Source of the DNA: Planctomycetota bacterium
GTDB taxonomy: Bacteria > Planctomycetota > Phycisphaerae > Tepidisphaerales > Tepidisphaeraceae
Assembly: GCA_023417885.1 (NCBI GenBank)
Contig: JAEZED010000028.1
Span: forward strand, 1-54,122
Reading direction: 5' to 3'
DNA length: 54,122 bases
Part shown: one piece after another, positions 1-8,270 of the stretch
Position numbering within the stretch: the stretch's first letter is position 1
Layout: every line of letters begins with the position of its first letter
Notes under the pieces: generated by a model
Seen by the model: only the letters and a program-made list of their open reading frames with translations
The model's database searches: none
Told to the model about the DNA's origin: nothing
Translations under genes and position numbers: made by a program

Positions 1-39
1 AAGCGCGACCCCCGCCTTTGTCTGCGCGCAGGCGGCGCC

Positions 40-1476
40 TCAACCCGGCTTGCGCAGCACGGCGACATACCCGCCGTCCCGGTAGACCGTGGGGTCGTCG
101 CTGGCGTAGCTCGGAAGCACGGCGTGCTCCTCGACGAGCTCGGCCTCCGGATGGGCGGCCATGAACGCCCGCACGACCTGCCCGTTCTCCAGCGGGAAGA
201 CGCTGCACGTGGCATACGCCAGCAGTCCGCCGGGCGCGAGGAAGGGCCACGTGTCCCGCAGGATCGCAAGTTGCAACGGGGGAAGCGCCGCGTCCGCCTC
301 GGCGAGGTCGATGTAGCGGGCCTCGGCGCGCCGGGCCAGCACGCCCGAGTTGGAGCAGGGGGCATCGATCAGGATCCGGTCGTATGCGTCCGGCCATTCC
401 GCGGGGAGCTCCTTCATCCACTCGCCGCGCTTAGCGGTGATGTGGGAGAGATCCTTCCGGCGCGAGACGAGGCGGCGCAGCGTGCTGATGCGGGCACCGG
501 CGGCATCGACCGCGAAGACCCGCCCATCGGCGCCGACCGCTTCGGCAAGCTGCTGCGTCTTCGTTCCGACGCCGCTGCATCGATCGAGCACGGTCATGCC
601 CGGATTGACGTCGAGACGGGTGACGATCCCGGCGCTGGTGGCATCCTGCACCTGCGCGAGCCCCTTCTCCGACCAGCGCGCAAAGTCCGCCTGCTTCGCG
701 CCGCGCACGACCACGATGCCCGGCGCCTCGTGAGGCAGCAGTTCCACCGTCGCAGTCCGCTCGTCCACCACCGAGGCATCGCCACCGGCGCCGTCTCGCC
801 CATCCGCGGGTTCGGGCGCGGCCAGCGTCCCGGCCGGATCGCCGTCGGGAGCACCGGGTTCACCGGGAGCGCCGTCCAGATCGCGTTGCAGGTCGTCGAT
901 CGTGTGGCCGCGCGCCAGGCGCAGGAGCGTGGGCGGCGTGCGGTTGTCATGCTCGCAGAAGCGCAGGGCATCCTCCGGCCCGAGCAGCGCGGCGAGCCGC
1001 TCGAAAAGCGGCCGCGGATGGCTCAGGACAAGCTGTGCGTACCCGGCGGGGTCTTCGCTGCGCGCCGGGAGGCTGGCTGAGAGATCCGGCTCGCGAATCG
1101 CCTGGCGGAGGATGGCGTTGACGAAGCCGGCGGCGCGGGGGAGGGTGGGCTCACCGAGCCGGCGGGTCTGTGCGACGGCCTCGGTCACGATCGCATGCTC
1201 CGGGACGCGGTCGAGGAAGCGATGCTGGTAGAGGGCGACGGCGAGGATCAGCCGCGCACGGTTGTCGACCTGGTCGATCGGCCGACTGGCGAACCGGGTG
1301 ATGAGCCAGGTGAGGTGGAGCCAGTTCTTGACGCAGCCGAGGGTGATCTGCTCGGCGAGCGCCCGGTCGCGCGGGTCGGCGGGGACGACGGGCGAGCGTC
1401 GCTTGAACGCCTGCCGCGGCATGCCGGGGAGGCGCTTGTCATCGAGTGCGAGAACGGCGTAGTCGCGAGGATTCAT
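40..1476 (-). CDS. rsmB: 16S rRNA (cytosine-C5)-methyltransferase, RsmB/Sun family
   Basis: This 478-residue protein should use SAM to methylate C5 of a 16S rRNA cytosine (C967 in E. coli numbering). Residues 1 to about 135 form a NusB-like RNA-binding domain, and the C-terminal half is a Rossmann methyltransferase. Both RsmB cysteines are present, in DAPCSNSG and YATCS followed by LEN. The SAM loop reads LDRCSGVGTKT where the family usually has LDxCAAPGGKT. An acidic, Gly/Pro-rich stretch precedes the catalytic domain. The ATG at 1476 was chosen because MNPRDYAVLAL begins the NusB fold and lies 7 nt after the fmt stop; an upstream extension would run into fmt. It is the last gene of def-RDD-fmt-rsmB. 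Confidence 0.93.
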   Translation of the reverse strand: MNPRDYAVLALDDKRLPGMPRQAFKRRSPVVPADPRDRALAEQITLGCVKNWLHLTWLITRFASRPIDQVDNRARLILAVALYQHRFLDRVPEHAIVTEAVAQTRRLGEPTLPRAAGFVNAILRQAIREPDLSASLPARSEDPAGYAQLVLSHPRPLFERLAALLGPEDALRFCEHDNRTPPTLLRLARGHTIDDLQRDLDGAPGEPGAPDGDPAGTLAAPEPADGRDGAGGDASVVDERTATVELLPHEAPGIVVVRGAKQADFARWSEKGLAQVQDATSAGIVTRLDVNPGMTVLDRCSGVGTKTQQLAEAVGADGRVFAVDAAGARISTLRRLVSRRKDLSHITAKRGEWMKELPAEWPDAYDRILIDAPCSNSGVLARRAEARYIDLAEADAALPPLQLAILRDTWPFLAPGGLLAYATCSVFPLENGQVVRAFMAAHPEAELVEEHAVLPSYASDDPTVYRDGGYVAVLRKPG

Positions 1477-1483
1477 GCTTCGG

Positions 1484-2494
1484 CTAGATCTCCGGTTCGA
1501 GGCGCATTCCGCTTTCCCATGGCTTGCCGTTGCGGTAGGCAGGCAGCGGCATTGGGCGCTTGCCCTGCGGCTGCACCTCCAGAATCTCCACGGCCTGCGA
1601 ACCATCGCCCGCGCCGACGAAGGCGGGGCGCCCGGCCACGCCGTACGGCCAGGGGAACCCGAGCCGGCCGGGTGGGACGCGCTCCAGCTCAGCGCCGTTG
1701 TGCGCCATCGTCTCCGCGGGGTAATCGAACTCGGCGACCCTGGCTCGCAGCAGCGTCAACCGATCGAGCTGCCTTCCATCGGCGTCGAGCAGGCGCACGT
1801 GGCACCCGGGCCAGGGGGAGAGGCCGTTGATCTTTGCCGCGACCTCGGCGGCGGGGCGGGTGAAGTCGATCACCGCGTCGGCGCGCGAGAGCTTGGGCGC
1901 GAGCGTGGCCTGCGCGTGGTCCTGCTCCCGCTCCACGGCGGTACCCGCGGCGAGCTCGTCCAGCACGCGCAGGACCAGCGGCGCCCCGTCCTCGGCGAGG
2001 CGGTCGTGGAGTTCGCCGGTCGTCTCGGCCGGACGGACTTCGAGGCGCGACTGGCCGAGGATGGCGCCGGCATCCATCTTCCGCGCGAGGCGAATGACGC
2101 TGTTGCCCACGGTGCGCTCGCCGTTGATGAGCGCGCGGTGGATGGGGGCGGCGCCGCGGTACTTCGGGAGGAGCGAGGCGTGGAGGTTGATCGCGCCCAG
2201 TCGCGGGTGGCGCGTGACGGCGTCGCTGATCTTCTGGCCGAAGGCGATGACGACGAGCACGTCCGCCGGCGGGAGGGTTTCGGTGTTCAGGTTGTCTGTG
2301 CGGACGAGTTCGAGGCCTCGCTCGATTGCGAAGTCGGCGATGGGGGTTGGCGTGAGCTTTCTGCCGCGCCCGGCTGGGCGGTCGGGCTGCGTATGAACGC
2401 GCACGACGTCGTGCCGGTCAACCAGCGCCGAGAGCGTCGGCCGACCAAACTCGCCGCTGCCGGCGAAGAGAACCGTGAGCCTTGCGTCAAGCAA
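1484..2494 (-). CDS. fmt: Methionyl-tRNA formyltransferase
   Basis: This enzyme formylates initiator Met-tRNA using 10-formyl-tetrahydrofolate; the formyl group is later removed by the deformylase encoded upstream. The 336-residue length is near normal for the family. The catalytic triad is visible as N103, H105 and D141, with the SLLPKYRGAAPIHRA signature between them, followed by a C-terminal tRNA-binding domain from about residue 200. The start is a TTG at 2494, the only suitable codon in frame. An AGGAG lies 9 nt upstream, inside the end of the RDD gene, and the two genes overlap by 8 bp, which indicates translational coupling. The family assignment is secure. Confidence 0.96.
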   Translation of the reverse strand: MLDARLTVLFAGSGEFGRPTLSALVDRHDVVRVHTQPDRPAGRGRKLTPTPIADFAIERGLELVRTDNLNTETLPPADVLVVIAFGQKISDAVTRHPRLGAINLHASLLPKYRGAAPIHRALINGERTVGNSVIRLARKMDAGAILGQSRLEVRPAETTGELHDRLAEDGAPLVLRVLDELAAGTAVEREQDHAQATLAPKLSRADAVIDFTRPAAEVAAKINGLSPWPGCHVRLLDADGRQLDRLTLLRARVAEFDYPAETMAHNGAELERVPPGRLGFPWPYGVAGRPAFVGAGDGSQAVEILEVQPQGKRPMPLPAYRNGKPWESGMRLEPEI

Positions 2495-2987
2495 CTGGCG
2501 TTACTCCTTCCACCGTGCTGCCGGCGGCGAGGTCATGCAGACTGCGCGAGCCACCGGTCCACACGACGATACCCAGGGAGCAAAGGAGCAGGGCATACGC
2601 CGCACCTGCCGAGATCCATCCCGCCAAGCCCGGTTCGCCCGGTTGCTGCGCCAGACCGAAGAAACCCAGGTGGATCAGCTCCCACGCCGCCAGCTTCACG
2701 GCCGTACGCACCAGGGCGCTGCTCCAGCCGATGGCGCTGACGCGGATGCCCATCAGCCACTTGCCCACGGTCCGCCCCGAGCCGCTGGCGTCGGACAGCA
2801 TGAAGTAGGCCCAGACGGGCAGCGAGAAGTTCACCAGGAGCACGGCATACACCTGCGGGCCTGTCTGCGGCCGAAGTCCGCTCGCCAGCAGCACGCCCAG
2901 TCCCGCCGGCCAAAGGACGAGAAAGAGCAGGGCGACGTCGATCACCATCGCGATCAATCGCCGCAGGATGAGCCGGAGCATCGACAT
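2487..2987 (-). CDS. RDD family membrane protein
   Basis: This 166-residue protein has several hydrophobic helices and matches the RDD family: R-x-x-A near the N-terminus (LRRLIAMVIDV), then a D-rich loop, and a G-x-x-x-GKWLMGIRV segment after the second helix. RDD proteins are integral membrane proteins that are poorly understood; some contribute to ion homeostasis. The ATG at 2987 is preferred over an Arg-rich upstream extension because it lies 4 nt after the def stop and follows a GGAAG-type ribosome site. The gene sits between def and fmt and overlaps fmt by 8 bp, so it is co-transcribed with the formylation genes. A direct role in translation is not implied. Confidence 0.85.
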   Translation of the reverse strand: MSMLRLILRRLIAMVIDVALLFLVLWPAGLGVLLASGLRPQTGPQVYAVLLVNFSLPVWAYFMLSDASGSGRTVGKWLMGIRVSAIGWSSALVRTAVKLAAWELIHLGFFGLAQQPGEPGLAGWISAGAAYALLLCSLGIVVWTGGSRSLHDLAAGSTVEGVTPVA

Positions 2988-2991
2988 CAGC

Positions 2992-3633
2992 TCACTTCCG
3001 CCGACCGAAACGCCGCTTCTTCTTCGCCTCCGCCACCTGCGGGTGCGCCTCGCGATAGGCCTCCTCAAGCTCCTTGAGCTTTCGGCGGTGGCTCATCTTC
3101 ACGGTCGGCGGCATCTTGTCGAGGATGAGCACGCCGTCGAGGTGGTCGGTCTCGTGCTGCCAGACGCGGGCGACGAACCCCTCCGCCGTCTCGTCGATCT
3201 CGTTGCCCTCGAGGTCGCGGGCCCGCATGCGCAGCCGGAGCGAGCGGAGGACCGGCGTGTTGATCTCCGGGAGGCTGAGGCACCCTTCCTCGTTCTCCTC
3301 CTCACCGTCCGGGTCAGAGAGGCGGGGATTGATGTAGGCGCGGTCATCCTGCGGTTCGCCGGTGGCGTTCATGACGAACATGCGGATGCCGACGCCCACC
3401 TGCGGCGCCGCGAGGCCCACGCCCTTCTCCTGACGCATGATCTCGAACATGCGGCCGGCGAGGAGGTGGAGGCGGGTGACGGTGCCGGCATCGAACTGGC
3501 GGATCTCGATCGCCTTCCGGCGGAGGCGGGGGTCGGGATAGAGGACGAGGGAGACCTCGGCCGGCGCTTCGGGAAAGGCGGCGAGGTCGGGGCGGTCGTC
3601 CGGGTGGGGATCAGATTGGGCGGCGGTGGTCAT
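2992..3633 (-). CDS. def: Peptide deformylase
   Basis: This metalloenzyme removes the N-formyl group from nascent proteins. All three PDF motifs are present: GVGLAAPQVG at residues 71-80, EEGCLSLP with metal ligand C118, and HETDH with H160, E161 and H164. At 213 residues it is longer than the usual 170 or so. The extra length is an N-terminal Asp/Pro-rich stretch of about 25 residues and a Lys/Arg-rich tail ending KKKRRFGRRK, which could contact rRNA (inference). It is the first gene of the def-RDD-fmt-rsmB operon. A later in-frame ATG start is possible but would trim into the N-terminal strand. Confidence 0.96.
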   Translation of the reverse strand: MTTAAQSDPHPDDRPDLAAFPEAPAEVSLVLYPDPRLRRKAIEIRQFDAGTVTRLHLLAGRMFEIMRQEKGVGLAAPQVGVGIRMFVMNATGEPQDDRAYINPRLSDPDGEEENEEGCLSLPEINTPVLRSLRLRMRARDLEGNEIDETAEGFVARVWQHETDHLDGVLILDKMPPTVKMSHRRKLKELEEAYREAHPQVAEAKKKRRFGRRK

Positions 3634-3792
3634 TGCTCGAGCGCGGCTCCCGCCGGTGTCCGGGGCGGTCCGGGCAGGCGGGGCGGGTTAATACCGTCGC
3701 GACAGTCATGGGCGGCGGGGAGGATGATATCCCATAAGGTGGTCGCCCGATGCGGCGCAGCATTCCGGGGTCAGGCGACCTAACATGGCGGC

Positions 3793-5208
3793 ATGTCGAA
3801 GTCTGACGGGGATTCGGAATTCCCAGTACTGGAAGTCTCACCGGCGGATCGGGAGCGCGCGCAGCGCCTGTTCGAGCGGGCGCGCACGGTCGCGGAGACG
3901 GGCCAGTACGACTACGCGATCGAGCTTTACCTCCAGGGCCTCGGGTACGACCCGGAGGCGGTGGAGATGCACAAGGAGCTTCGGAAGATCAGCCTGACGC
4001 GCAAGGCGACCGGGGGGAAGGCGCTGAGCGGGCTGAAGTCGATGAGCCTGAAGAAGACGAGCAAGGACGCCAAGCAGAACATGCTCAACGCGGAGAAGCT
4101 GCTGGCGTACGACCCGGGGAACATCGGCTGGATGCTGGCGGTCGCGAAGGCGGCCCACAAGGGGGGCTTCCGGGAGACGATCCTGTGGATCGGCCCGATC
4201 CTGCTCCGGGCGAATCTCGACGGGAAGCAGGACACGAACGTCTTCCTCCAGCTCAAGGAGTTCTACAACGACGTCGGCGAGTACAAGCTCGCCAGCGACG
4301 CCCTGGGCTACGCCGCCGCCAGCCGGCCGGACGATGCCGATCTCCAGCACGAGCTGCGCTCCCTCGCGGCGCGGATGACGATCCAGCAGGGCCGCTACGG
4401 CGGGGGCGGGGACTTCCGGACCAGCGTCCGCGACGCCGACAAGCAGCGGGCCCTGCTCGAAGACGAGATGGACATCCGGTCCGCGGACGCGATGGGGGGC
4501 ATCATCGAGCGTGCCCGGCGGGAGTACCTCGAGAGCGGCAAGGAGAAGGGGAAGCTGGTCAAGCTGGCCGAGGTGCTGGCCAAGACCGAGGACCTCAAGC
4601 ACGAGAACGAGGCGATCGAGCTGCTGGAGGAGGCGTACCGGGAGACCAACAGCTACCGGTACCACTACACGGCCGAGGAGATCAAGATCCGGCAGATGGT
4701 CCGCACCGAGCGTGCGATGCGGGAGCAGAGCGAGAAGAACCCGGACGACACCGACCTCCGCAGCACCGTCGAGGAGCTTGCGAAGGAGCGGCTGGAAACG
4801 GAGCTGAACCACTACCGGGAGGCGATGGCCGCCTACCCGACGGATCCGCGTCCCAAGTACGAGACAGGCAGGCGCCTCTTCGAGCTGGGTCGCCACCAGG
4901 ATGCGATTCCGATCCTCCAGCAGGCCCAGACCGATCCGAAGTTCCGCGAGCAGGCGGGGGTGCTGCTGGGGCGTGCCTTCCTGGAGGCGGACTTCGTGGA
5001 CGAGGCGGTGGATACGCTGCGGAACCGGATCGAGGCCTACCAGGTGACGGGGGACGAGAAGAGCAAGTCGATGCACTACTGGTATGGCCGGGCGCTGGAG
5101 ACGAAGGGGGATATCGAGGCCGCCCTGAAGGCCTACAGCCAGATCGCCCAGTGGGACTTCGGGTACCGCGACGTGCAGGTGCGGATCAAGGAGTTGCGGA
5201 ATCGCTAG
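3793..5208 (+). CDS. TPR-repeat protein, planctomycete-type
   Basis: This 471-residue, highly charged helical protein lacks a signal peptide and membrane segments. TPR-like helix pairs are recognisable near residues 20-60 (ARTVAETGQYDYAIELYLQGL), around 340-380 and near the C-terminus (GRALETKGDIEAALKAYSQI). The middle third is rich in Lys/Glu helices and may form a coiled coil. TPR proteins scaffold other proteins, but no partner is evident here. No Shine-Dalgarno sequence precedes the ATG; a TAACAT hexamer lies 6 nt before it, so a leaderless mRNA is possible. The gene is monocistronic, with rpsT following from its own promoter. Function unknown. Confidence 0.85.
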   Translation: MSKSDGDSEFPVLEVSPADRERAQRLFERARTVAETGQYDYAIELYLQGLGYDPEAVEMHKELRKISLTRKATGGKALSGLKSMSLKKTSKDAKQNMLNAEKLLAYDPGNIGWMLAVAKAAHKGGFRETILWIGPILLRANLDGKQDTNVFLQLKEFYNDVGEYKLASDALGYAAASRPDDADLQHELRSLAARMTIQQGRYGGGGDFRTSVRDADKQRALLEDEMDIRSADAMGGIIERARREYLESGKEKGKLVKLAEVLAKTEDLKHENEAIELLEEAYRETNSYRYHYTAEEIKIRQMVRTERAMREQSEKNPDDTDLRSTVEELAKERLETELNHYREAMAAYPTDPRPKYETGRRLFELGRHQDAIPILQQAQTDPKFREQAGVLLGRAFLEADFVDEAVDTLRNRIEAYQVTGDEKSKSMHYWYGRALETKGDIEAALKAYSQIAQWDFGYRDVQVRIKELRNR

Positions 5209-5244
5209 CCGGCGGGGCGGGGAAAGGCGGGGCGGACGGGCCGC

Positions 5245-5272
5245 TTGCCTGCGCGAAAAGGGGGCCTAAACT
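5245..5272 (+). promoter_or_regulatory. Candidate sigma-70 promoter for rpsT
   Basis: A -35 element TTGCCT at 5245-5250 and a -10 element TAAACT at 5267-5272 are separated by 16 nt. They lie between the TPR gene stop and rpsT. Transcription would start near 5279, leaving a leader of about 80 nt, long enough for S20 autoregulation (inference). Confidence 0.55.
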
Positions 5273-5359
5273 ACCGATCCCGTCGATGCGGGCCCCGGAG
5301 CGGGCGTCCGCGGCGGCGGGGTTGCCTTCACGAGTTAACAGGAACCAGAACGACCGATC

Positions 5360-5638
5360 ATGGCTCACTCGCTCTCCGCCAAGAAGCGCATCCGGCAGAA
5401 CCAGAAGCGCAATGCCCTGAACCGCTGGCGCAAGGATCGCGTCAAGGACGCCGTCAAGGAGTTTGACGCCGCCGTCGCTGCCGGCCGGTTCGACGAGGCT
5501 CAGAATCTGCTCAACAAGGCGGCCAGCGTGATCGACAAGGTCGCCGCGACGCCGGCGCTGCACAAGAACACCGCGGCCCGCCGGCGCAGCCGGCTGGCGC
5601 GCAAGCTGAACGCGGCCCGCGCGAAGACCGCCGGTTAA
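5360..5638 (+). CDS. rpsT: 30S ribosomal protein S20
   Basis: This 92-residue basic protein matches ribosomal S20 along its whole length: MAHSLSAKKRIRQNQKRNAL at the N-terminus, a central acidic-amphipathic helix, and the C-terminal HKNTAARRRSRLARKL block. S20 binds 16S rRNA early in 30S assembly. The gene is framed by a promoter-like element at 5245-5272 and a strong hairpin followed by T residues at 5673-5722, so it is probably a single-gene transcript. The nearest AGGAA lies about 15 nt upstream of the ATG, so initiation is weak or controlled by the leader. Confidence 0.97.
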   Translation: MAHSLSAKKRIRQNQKRNALNRWRKDRVKDAVKEFDAAVAAGRFDEAQNLLNKAASVIDKVAATPALHKNTAARRRSRLARKLNAARAKTAG

Positions 5639-5672
5639 CGCCCGACGCCCACCTGCGGGGTCGGGATGGATC

Positions 5673-5722
5673 CGCAGACGAACGCCGGCGCCCCGAGGGG
5701 CGTCCGTGTTCGTCTGCGTTTT
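5673..5722 (+). terminator. Intrinsic terminator after rpsT (nested hairpin)
   Basis: An 11-bp perfect outer stem pairs 5673-5683 (CGCAGACGAAC) with 5708-5718. An inner stem pairs GCGCCCC at 5688-5694 with 5697-5703. Four T residues follow at 5719-5722. The position between rpsT and glyS fits a terminator. The wording also resembles degenerate inverted-repeat elements seen elsewhere in the window. Confidence 0.75.
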
Positions 5723-5773
5723 CGTTGGCACGCCGCGCCTGCTCACCCTCCACACGCTCACCTTTCACGCTCC

Positions 5774-7351
5774 ATGTCCGACAAGAACACAACCCAGCAG
5801 CCGTTCATGGAAAAGCTCGTGTCGCTCTGCAAGCGGCGCGGGTTCGTCTATCCCGCCAGCGAGATCTACGGCGGGATAAACGGGTTCTGGGATTACGGGC
5901 CGATGGGCGTGCAGCTGAAGAACAACATCCGCGACGCTTGGTGGCGCGAGATGGTGGAGAGCCCGCCGCCGGGCCCGGACGGGCGGCCGGTGACGGTGGT
6001 GGGGCTCGACTCGGCGATCATCCAGAACCCCAGGACATGGGTGGCCAGCGGGCACGTGGGGGGATTCAGCGATCCGATGGTGGACTGCCGCGAGACCAAG
6101 CAGCGGTACCGCGCCGACCACATCCGCTGCTTCCCGGTGGAGGTCAAGGCGCCCGCGGGGGCGCTGGAGAGCACGTTCTACATCGCGTCGCTGGAGGACG
6201 GGGCCGAGGCGCTTGACGGGGTCGCGAAGCGCCTGAAGAAGCTCAAGGGAAAACTCTACCCCAGCGACCGCTCGGTGCGGGTCGTGGAAGAGTCGCGGTC
6301 GTACATGGAGCTGGCCCGCGGGGAGTATGAGCGCGTGGTGGGTCCGGACACGCACACGCCGGGCACGCTCACCGAGCCGCGCGACTTCAACCTGATGTTC
6401 CAGACTTATGTCGGGGCGCTCAAGAGCGAGGATGCGATTGCCTACCTCCGCCCCGAGACCGCGCAGGGGATCTTCCTGAATTACAGGAACGTGCTCGACA
6501 CGATGCGCGTGAAGGTGCCTTTCGGCATCGCGCAGGTCGGCAAGAGCTTCCGCAACGAGGTCACGCCGCGCAACTTCATCTTCCGGTCCCGCGAGTTCGA
6601 GCAGATGGAGATGGAGTGGTTCTGCCATCCCGACGAGGCGAAGAAGTGGTTCGACTACTGGGTCGAGCAGCGGATGCGCTGGTACCGCTCGCTCGGGATC
6701 AGCGAGGCCAACCTCCGCCTGCGCACCCACGATCGCGACGAGCTATCCCACTACGCGAAGGAAGGGGTCGGCACCGTCGACATCGAATACAAGTATCCCT
6801 TCACCGCGCCCGACTTCGGCGAGCTGGAGGGAATCGCCCACCGCACCGACTTCGACCTCAACGCCCACCAGGCCGCCAGCGGCCAGAAGATGGAGTACTT
6901 CGAGGAGGCGACGAAGCAGCGCTTCATCCCGCACGTGATCGAGCCGGCGGGGGGGCTGACGCGCGCGGTGCTGGTGGTCCTCTGCGAGGCCTACGCCGAG
7001 GAGGAGGTGGAGGGAGAGACGCGCACGGTGCTGCGCTTTGCCCCGCACCTGGCGCCGACGAAGGTCGCCGTCTTCCCGCTGGTGAAAAAGGACGGCATGC
7101 CGGAGAAGGCGACCGCCATCTACGACGACCTGCGCAGGGAGATGACCGCCTTCTACGACGAAGGCGGCGCGGTGGGGCGGCGATACCGCCGGCAGGACGA
7201 GGTCGGAACCCCCTTCTGCGTGACGGTGGACGGCCAGACCGCCCAGGACAACACCGTCACCGTGCGCCATCGCGACTCCATGGTGCAGGAGCGCGTGAGC
7301 GCCGACCAGCTCAGGAACTACCTGCGCGACCACCTTCGCCAGCAGGCCTGA
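5774..7351 (+). CDS. glyS: Glycyl-tRNA synthetase, homodimeric (alpha2) type
   Basis: This 525-residue class II synthetase charges tRNA-Gly. It is the single-chain alpha2 form rather than the alpha2beta2 GlyQ/GlyS form. The N-terminus EKLVSLCKRRGFVYPASEIY and GFWDYGPMG are characteristic. Motif 2 (SFRNEVTPRNFIFRSREFEQ) lies around residues 257-276 and motif 3 (GGLTRAVLVVL) near 392-402. A C-terminal anticodon-binding domain includes VAVFPLVKKDG. The ATG at 5774 was chosen because the longer reading frame starts inside the upstream terminator hairpin. No Shine-Dalgarno sequence is evident. The family assignment is secure. Confidence 0.96.
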   Translation: MSDKNTTQQPFMEKLVSLCKRRGFVYPASEIYGGINGFWDYGPMGVQLKNNIRDAWWREMVESPPPGPDGRPVTVVGLDSAIIQNPRTWVASGHVGGFSDPMVDCRETKQRYRADHIRCFPVEVKAPAGALESTFYIASLEDGAEALDGVAKRLKKLKGKLYPSDRSVRVVEESRSYMELARGEYERVVGPDTHTPGTLTEPRDFNLMFQTYVGALKSEDAIAYLRPETAQGIFLNYRNVLDTMRVKVPFGIAQVGKSFRNEVTPRNFIFRSREFEQMEMEWFCHPDEAKKWFDYWVEQRMRWYRSLGISEANLRLRTHDRDELSHYAKEGVGTVDIEYKYPFTAPDFGELEGIAHRTDFDLNAHQAASGQKMEYFEEATKQRFIPHVIEPAGGLTRAVLVVLCEAYAEEEVEGETRTVLRFAPHLAPTKVAVFPLVKKDGMPEKATAIYDDLRREMTAFYDEGGAVGRRYRRQDEVGTPFCVTVDGQTAQDNTVTVRHRDSMVQERVSADQLRNYLRDHLRQQA

Positions 7352-7463
7352 GCCCGCGGGCGACCTCGCGGCCACGGAGGCGCACCAGGCAAAATCGCGC
7401 CCGAGCACTGACAGGCGCCCTTGCCGGGGCCCCCGGCGCGGTCGCGGTGCGCCGGCGGCCTGC

Positions 7464-7497
7464 CTGGTGCGCGCCGGGCTCCTGCGGCGCGCACCAG
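7464..7497. repeat. Perfect 12-bp inverted repeat
   Basis: CTGGTGCGCGCC at 7464-7475 pairs perfectly with GGCGCGCACCAG at 7486-7497 around a 10-nt loop. No T-tract follows on either strand, so it is not a classical intrinsic terminator, although it lies between two converging genes. Confidence 0.7.
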
Positions 7498-7615
7498 CGC
7501 GAGTGATTGCGTGGTGATGAGCGCGTGCCGCCCGAACCGGACCCGGGCGCCCCGAGGCGACCTGCGTGAGCACACGGCGTCCTACCCATGATCTGCTGAA
7601 TCCACGTCGCAGCGC

Positions 7616-7720
7616 CGTTTCCCGTCGTCGCCGAGCCGCTGTCGCGTCGTGATCGTCGTGGTCTGTCGTCGTTTGTCGTGGCTTGACGTGGGTTGCGCCG
7701 CTCGCTGTCGTCGTTGCCGA
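7616..7720. repeat. Degenerate CGTCGT/TGTCGT tract
   Basis: The plus strand carries repeated GTCGTCG, CGTCGTG and TGTCGTCG words; the minus strand reads as ACGAC and CACGAC words. The tract lies immediately downstream of the thioredoxin gene. It is irregular rather than a strict tandem repeat and has no coding support. Confidence 0.5.
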
Positions 7721-7740
7721 CGCGCCGGAACGGGATGGCC

Positions 7741-8172
7741 TCAGGTGAGCTTCGCCAGGATCGCATCCTTCGGCTGGAGTCCCACGAGCCGGTCGGCGAG
7801 CTCGCCGTTGCGGAAGATGAGCATGGTCGGGATGCTCGTGATCCGGAACCGCTCGGCCGTCTGCGGGTTGTTGTCGGTGTCGAGCTTGGCAATCACGTAT
7901 CGCCCGCGCGCCTCGGCAGCGAGCTGGTCGATCGTCGGCGCCAGCATGCGGCAGGGGGGACACCAGGTCGCCCAGCAATCGACGAGCACCGGCTTGTCCC
8001 CGGCCGAGGCGAGCAGGCCGGCGAGCGTGTCGTCGGTGATCTCCATCGGCTTTGCCCCGGCGTCCGGGCCGGGGAGGGGTTCGCCGCAGCGACCGCAGAC
8101 GGGGCGCCGCCGCCGTGCGGTGTCGGGGTCGACGCGGTTCTTCGCGGCACACTTCGGGCAGGTCACGATCAT
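7741..8172 (-). CDS. trxC: Thioredoxin with N-terminal zinc ribbon (TrxC/thioredoxin-2 type)
   Basis: This 143-residue protein has a zinc-ribbon-like N-terminus (C5, C8, C26, C29) followed by a thioredoxin fold with the active site WATWCPPC (C71, C74) and the cis-proline loop SIPT near residue 115. It should reduce protein disulfides in the cytoplasm. The active site is CPPC rather than the usual CGPC, which would shift its redox potential. The ATG at 8172 is chosen because GGAG lies 8 nt upstream; an in-frame ATG seven codons earlier would leave that GGAG inside the gene. It is divergent from the HYExAFE gene across 98 nt. Confidence 0.9.
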   Translation of the reverse strand: MIVTCPKCAAKNRVDPDTARRRRPVCGRCGEPLPGPDAGAKPMEITDDTLAGLLASAGDKPVLVDCWATWCPPCRMLAPTIDQLAAEARGRYVIAKLDTDNNPQTAERFRITSIPTMLIFRNGELADRLVGLQPKDAILAKLT

Positions 8173-8270
8173 CGCGGGTTCTCCGGGGGGCATTGTGCCC
8201 CGGCGGGGCCCGGGAGGGGAAGCTGGTGACTCGCCGCATGTGCCGGATCGTGGTAAAAGATCGGACAGTC

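Larger units (their letters stand above)
7352..7740. other. Non-coding convergent spacer with hairpins and low-complexity repeats
   Basis: These 389 nt separate the convergent glyS and thioredoxin genes. I see no credible gene; reading frames across it are Arg/Ala-rich and lack domains. It holds a GCCGGGG/CCCCGGC hairpin near 7422-7436, a perfect 12-bp stem at 7464-7497 and a CGTCGT-rich tract at 7616-7720. The 10-mer at 7381-7390 is the reverse complement of 7462-7471, which could form an alternative fold. Confidence 0.6.

Noticed and set aside
7311..7892. Minus-strand frame overlapping the glyS-thioredoxin spacer
   Set aside because: It is low-complexity, overlaps the thioredoxin gene in another frame and has no domain.
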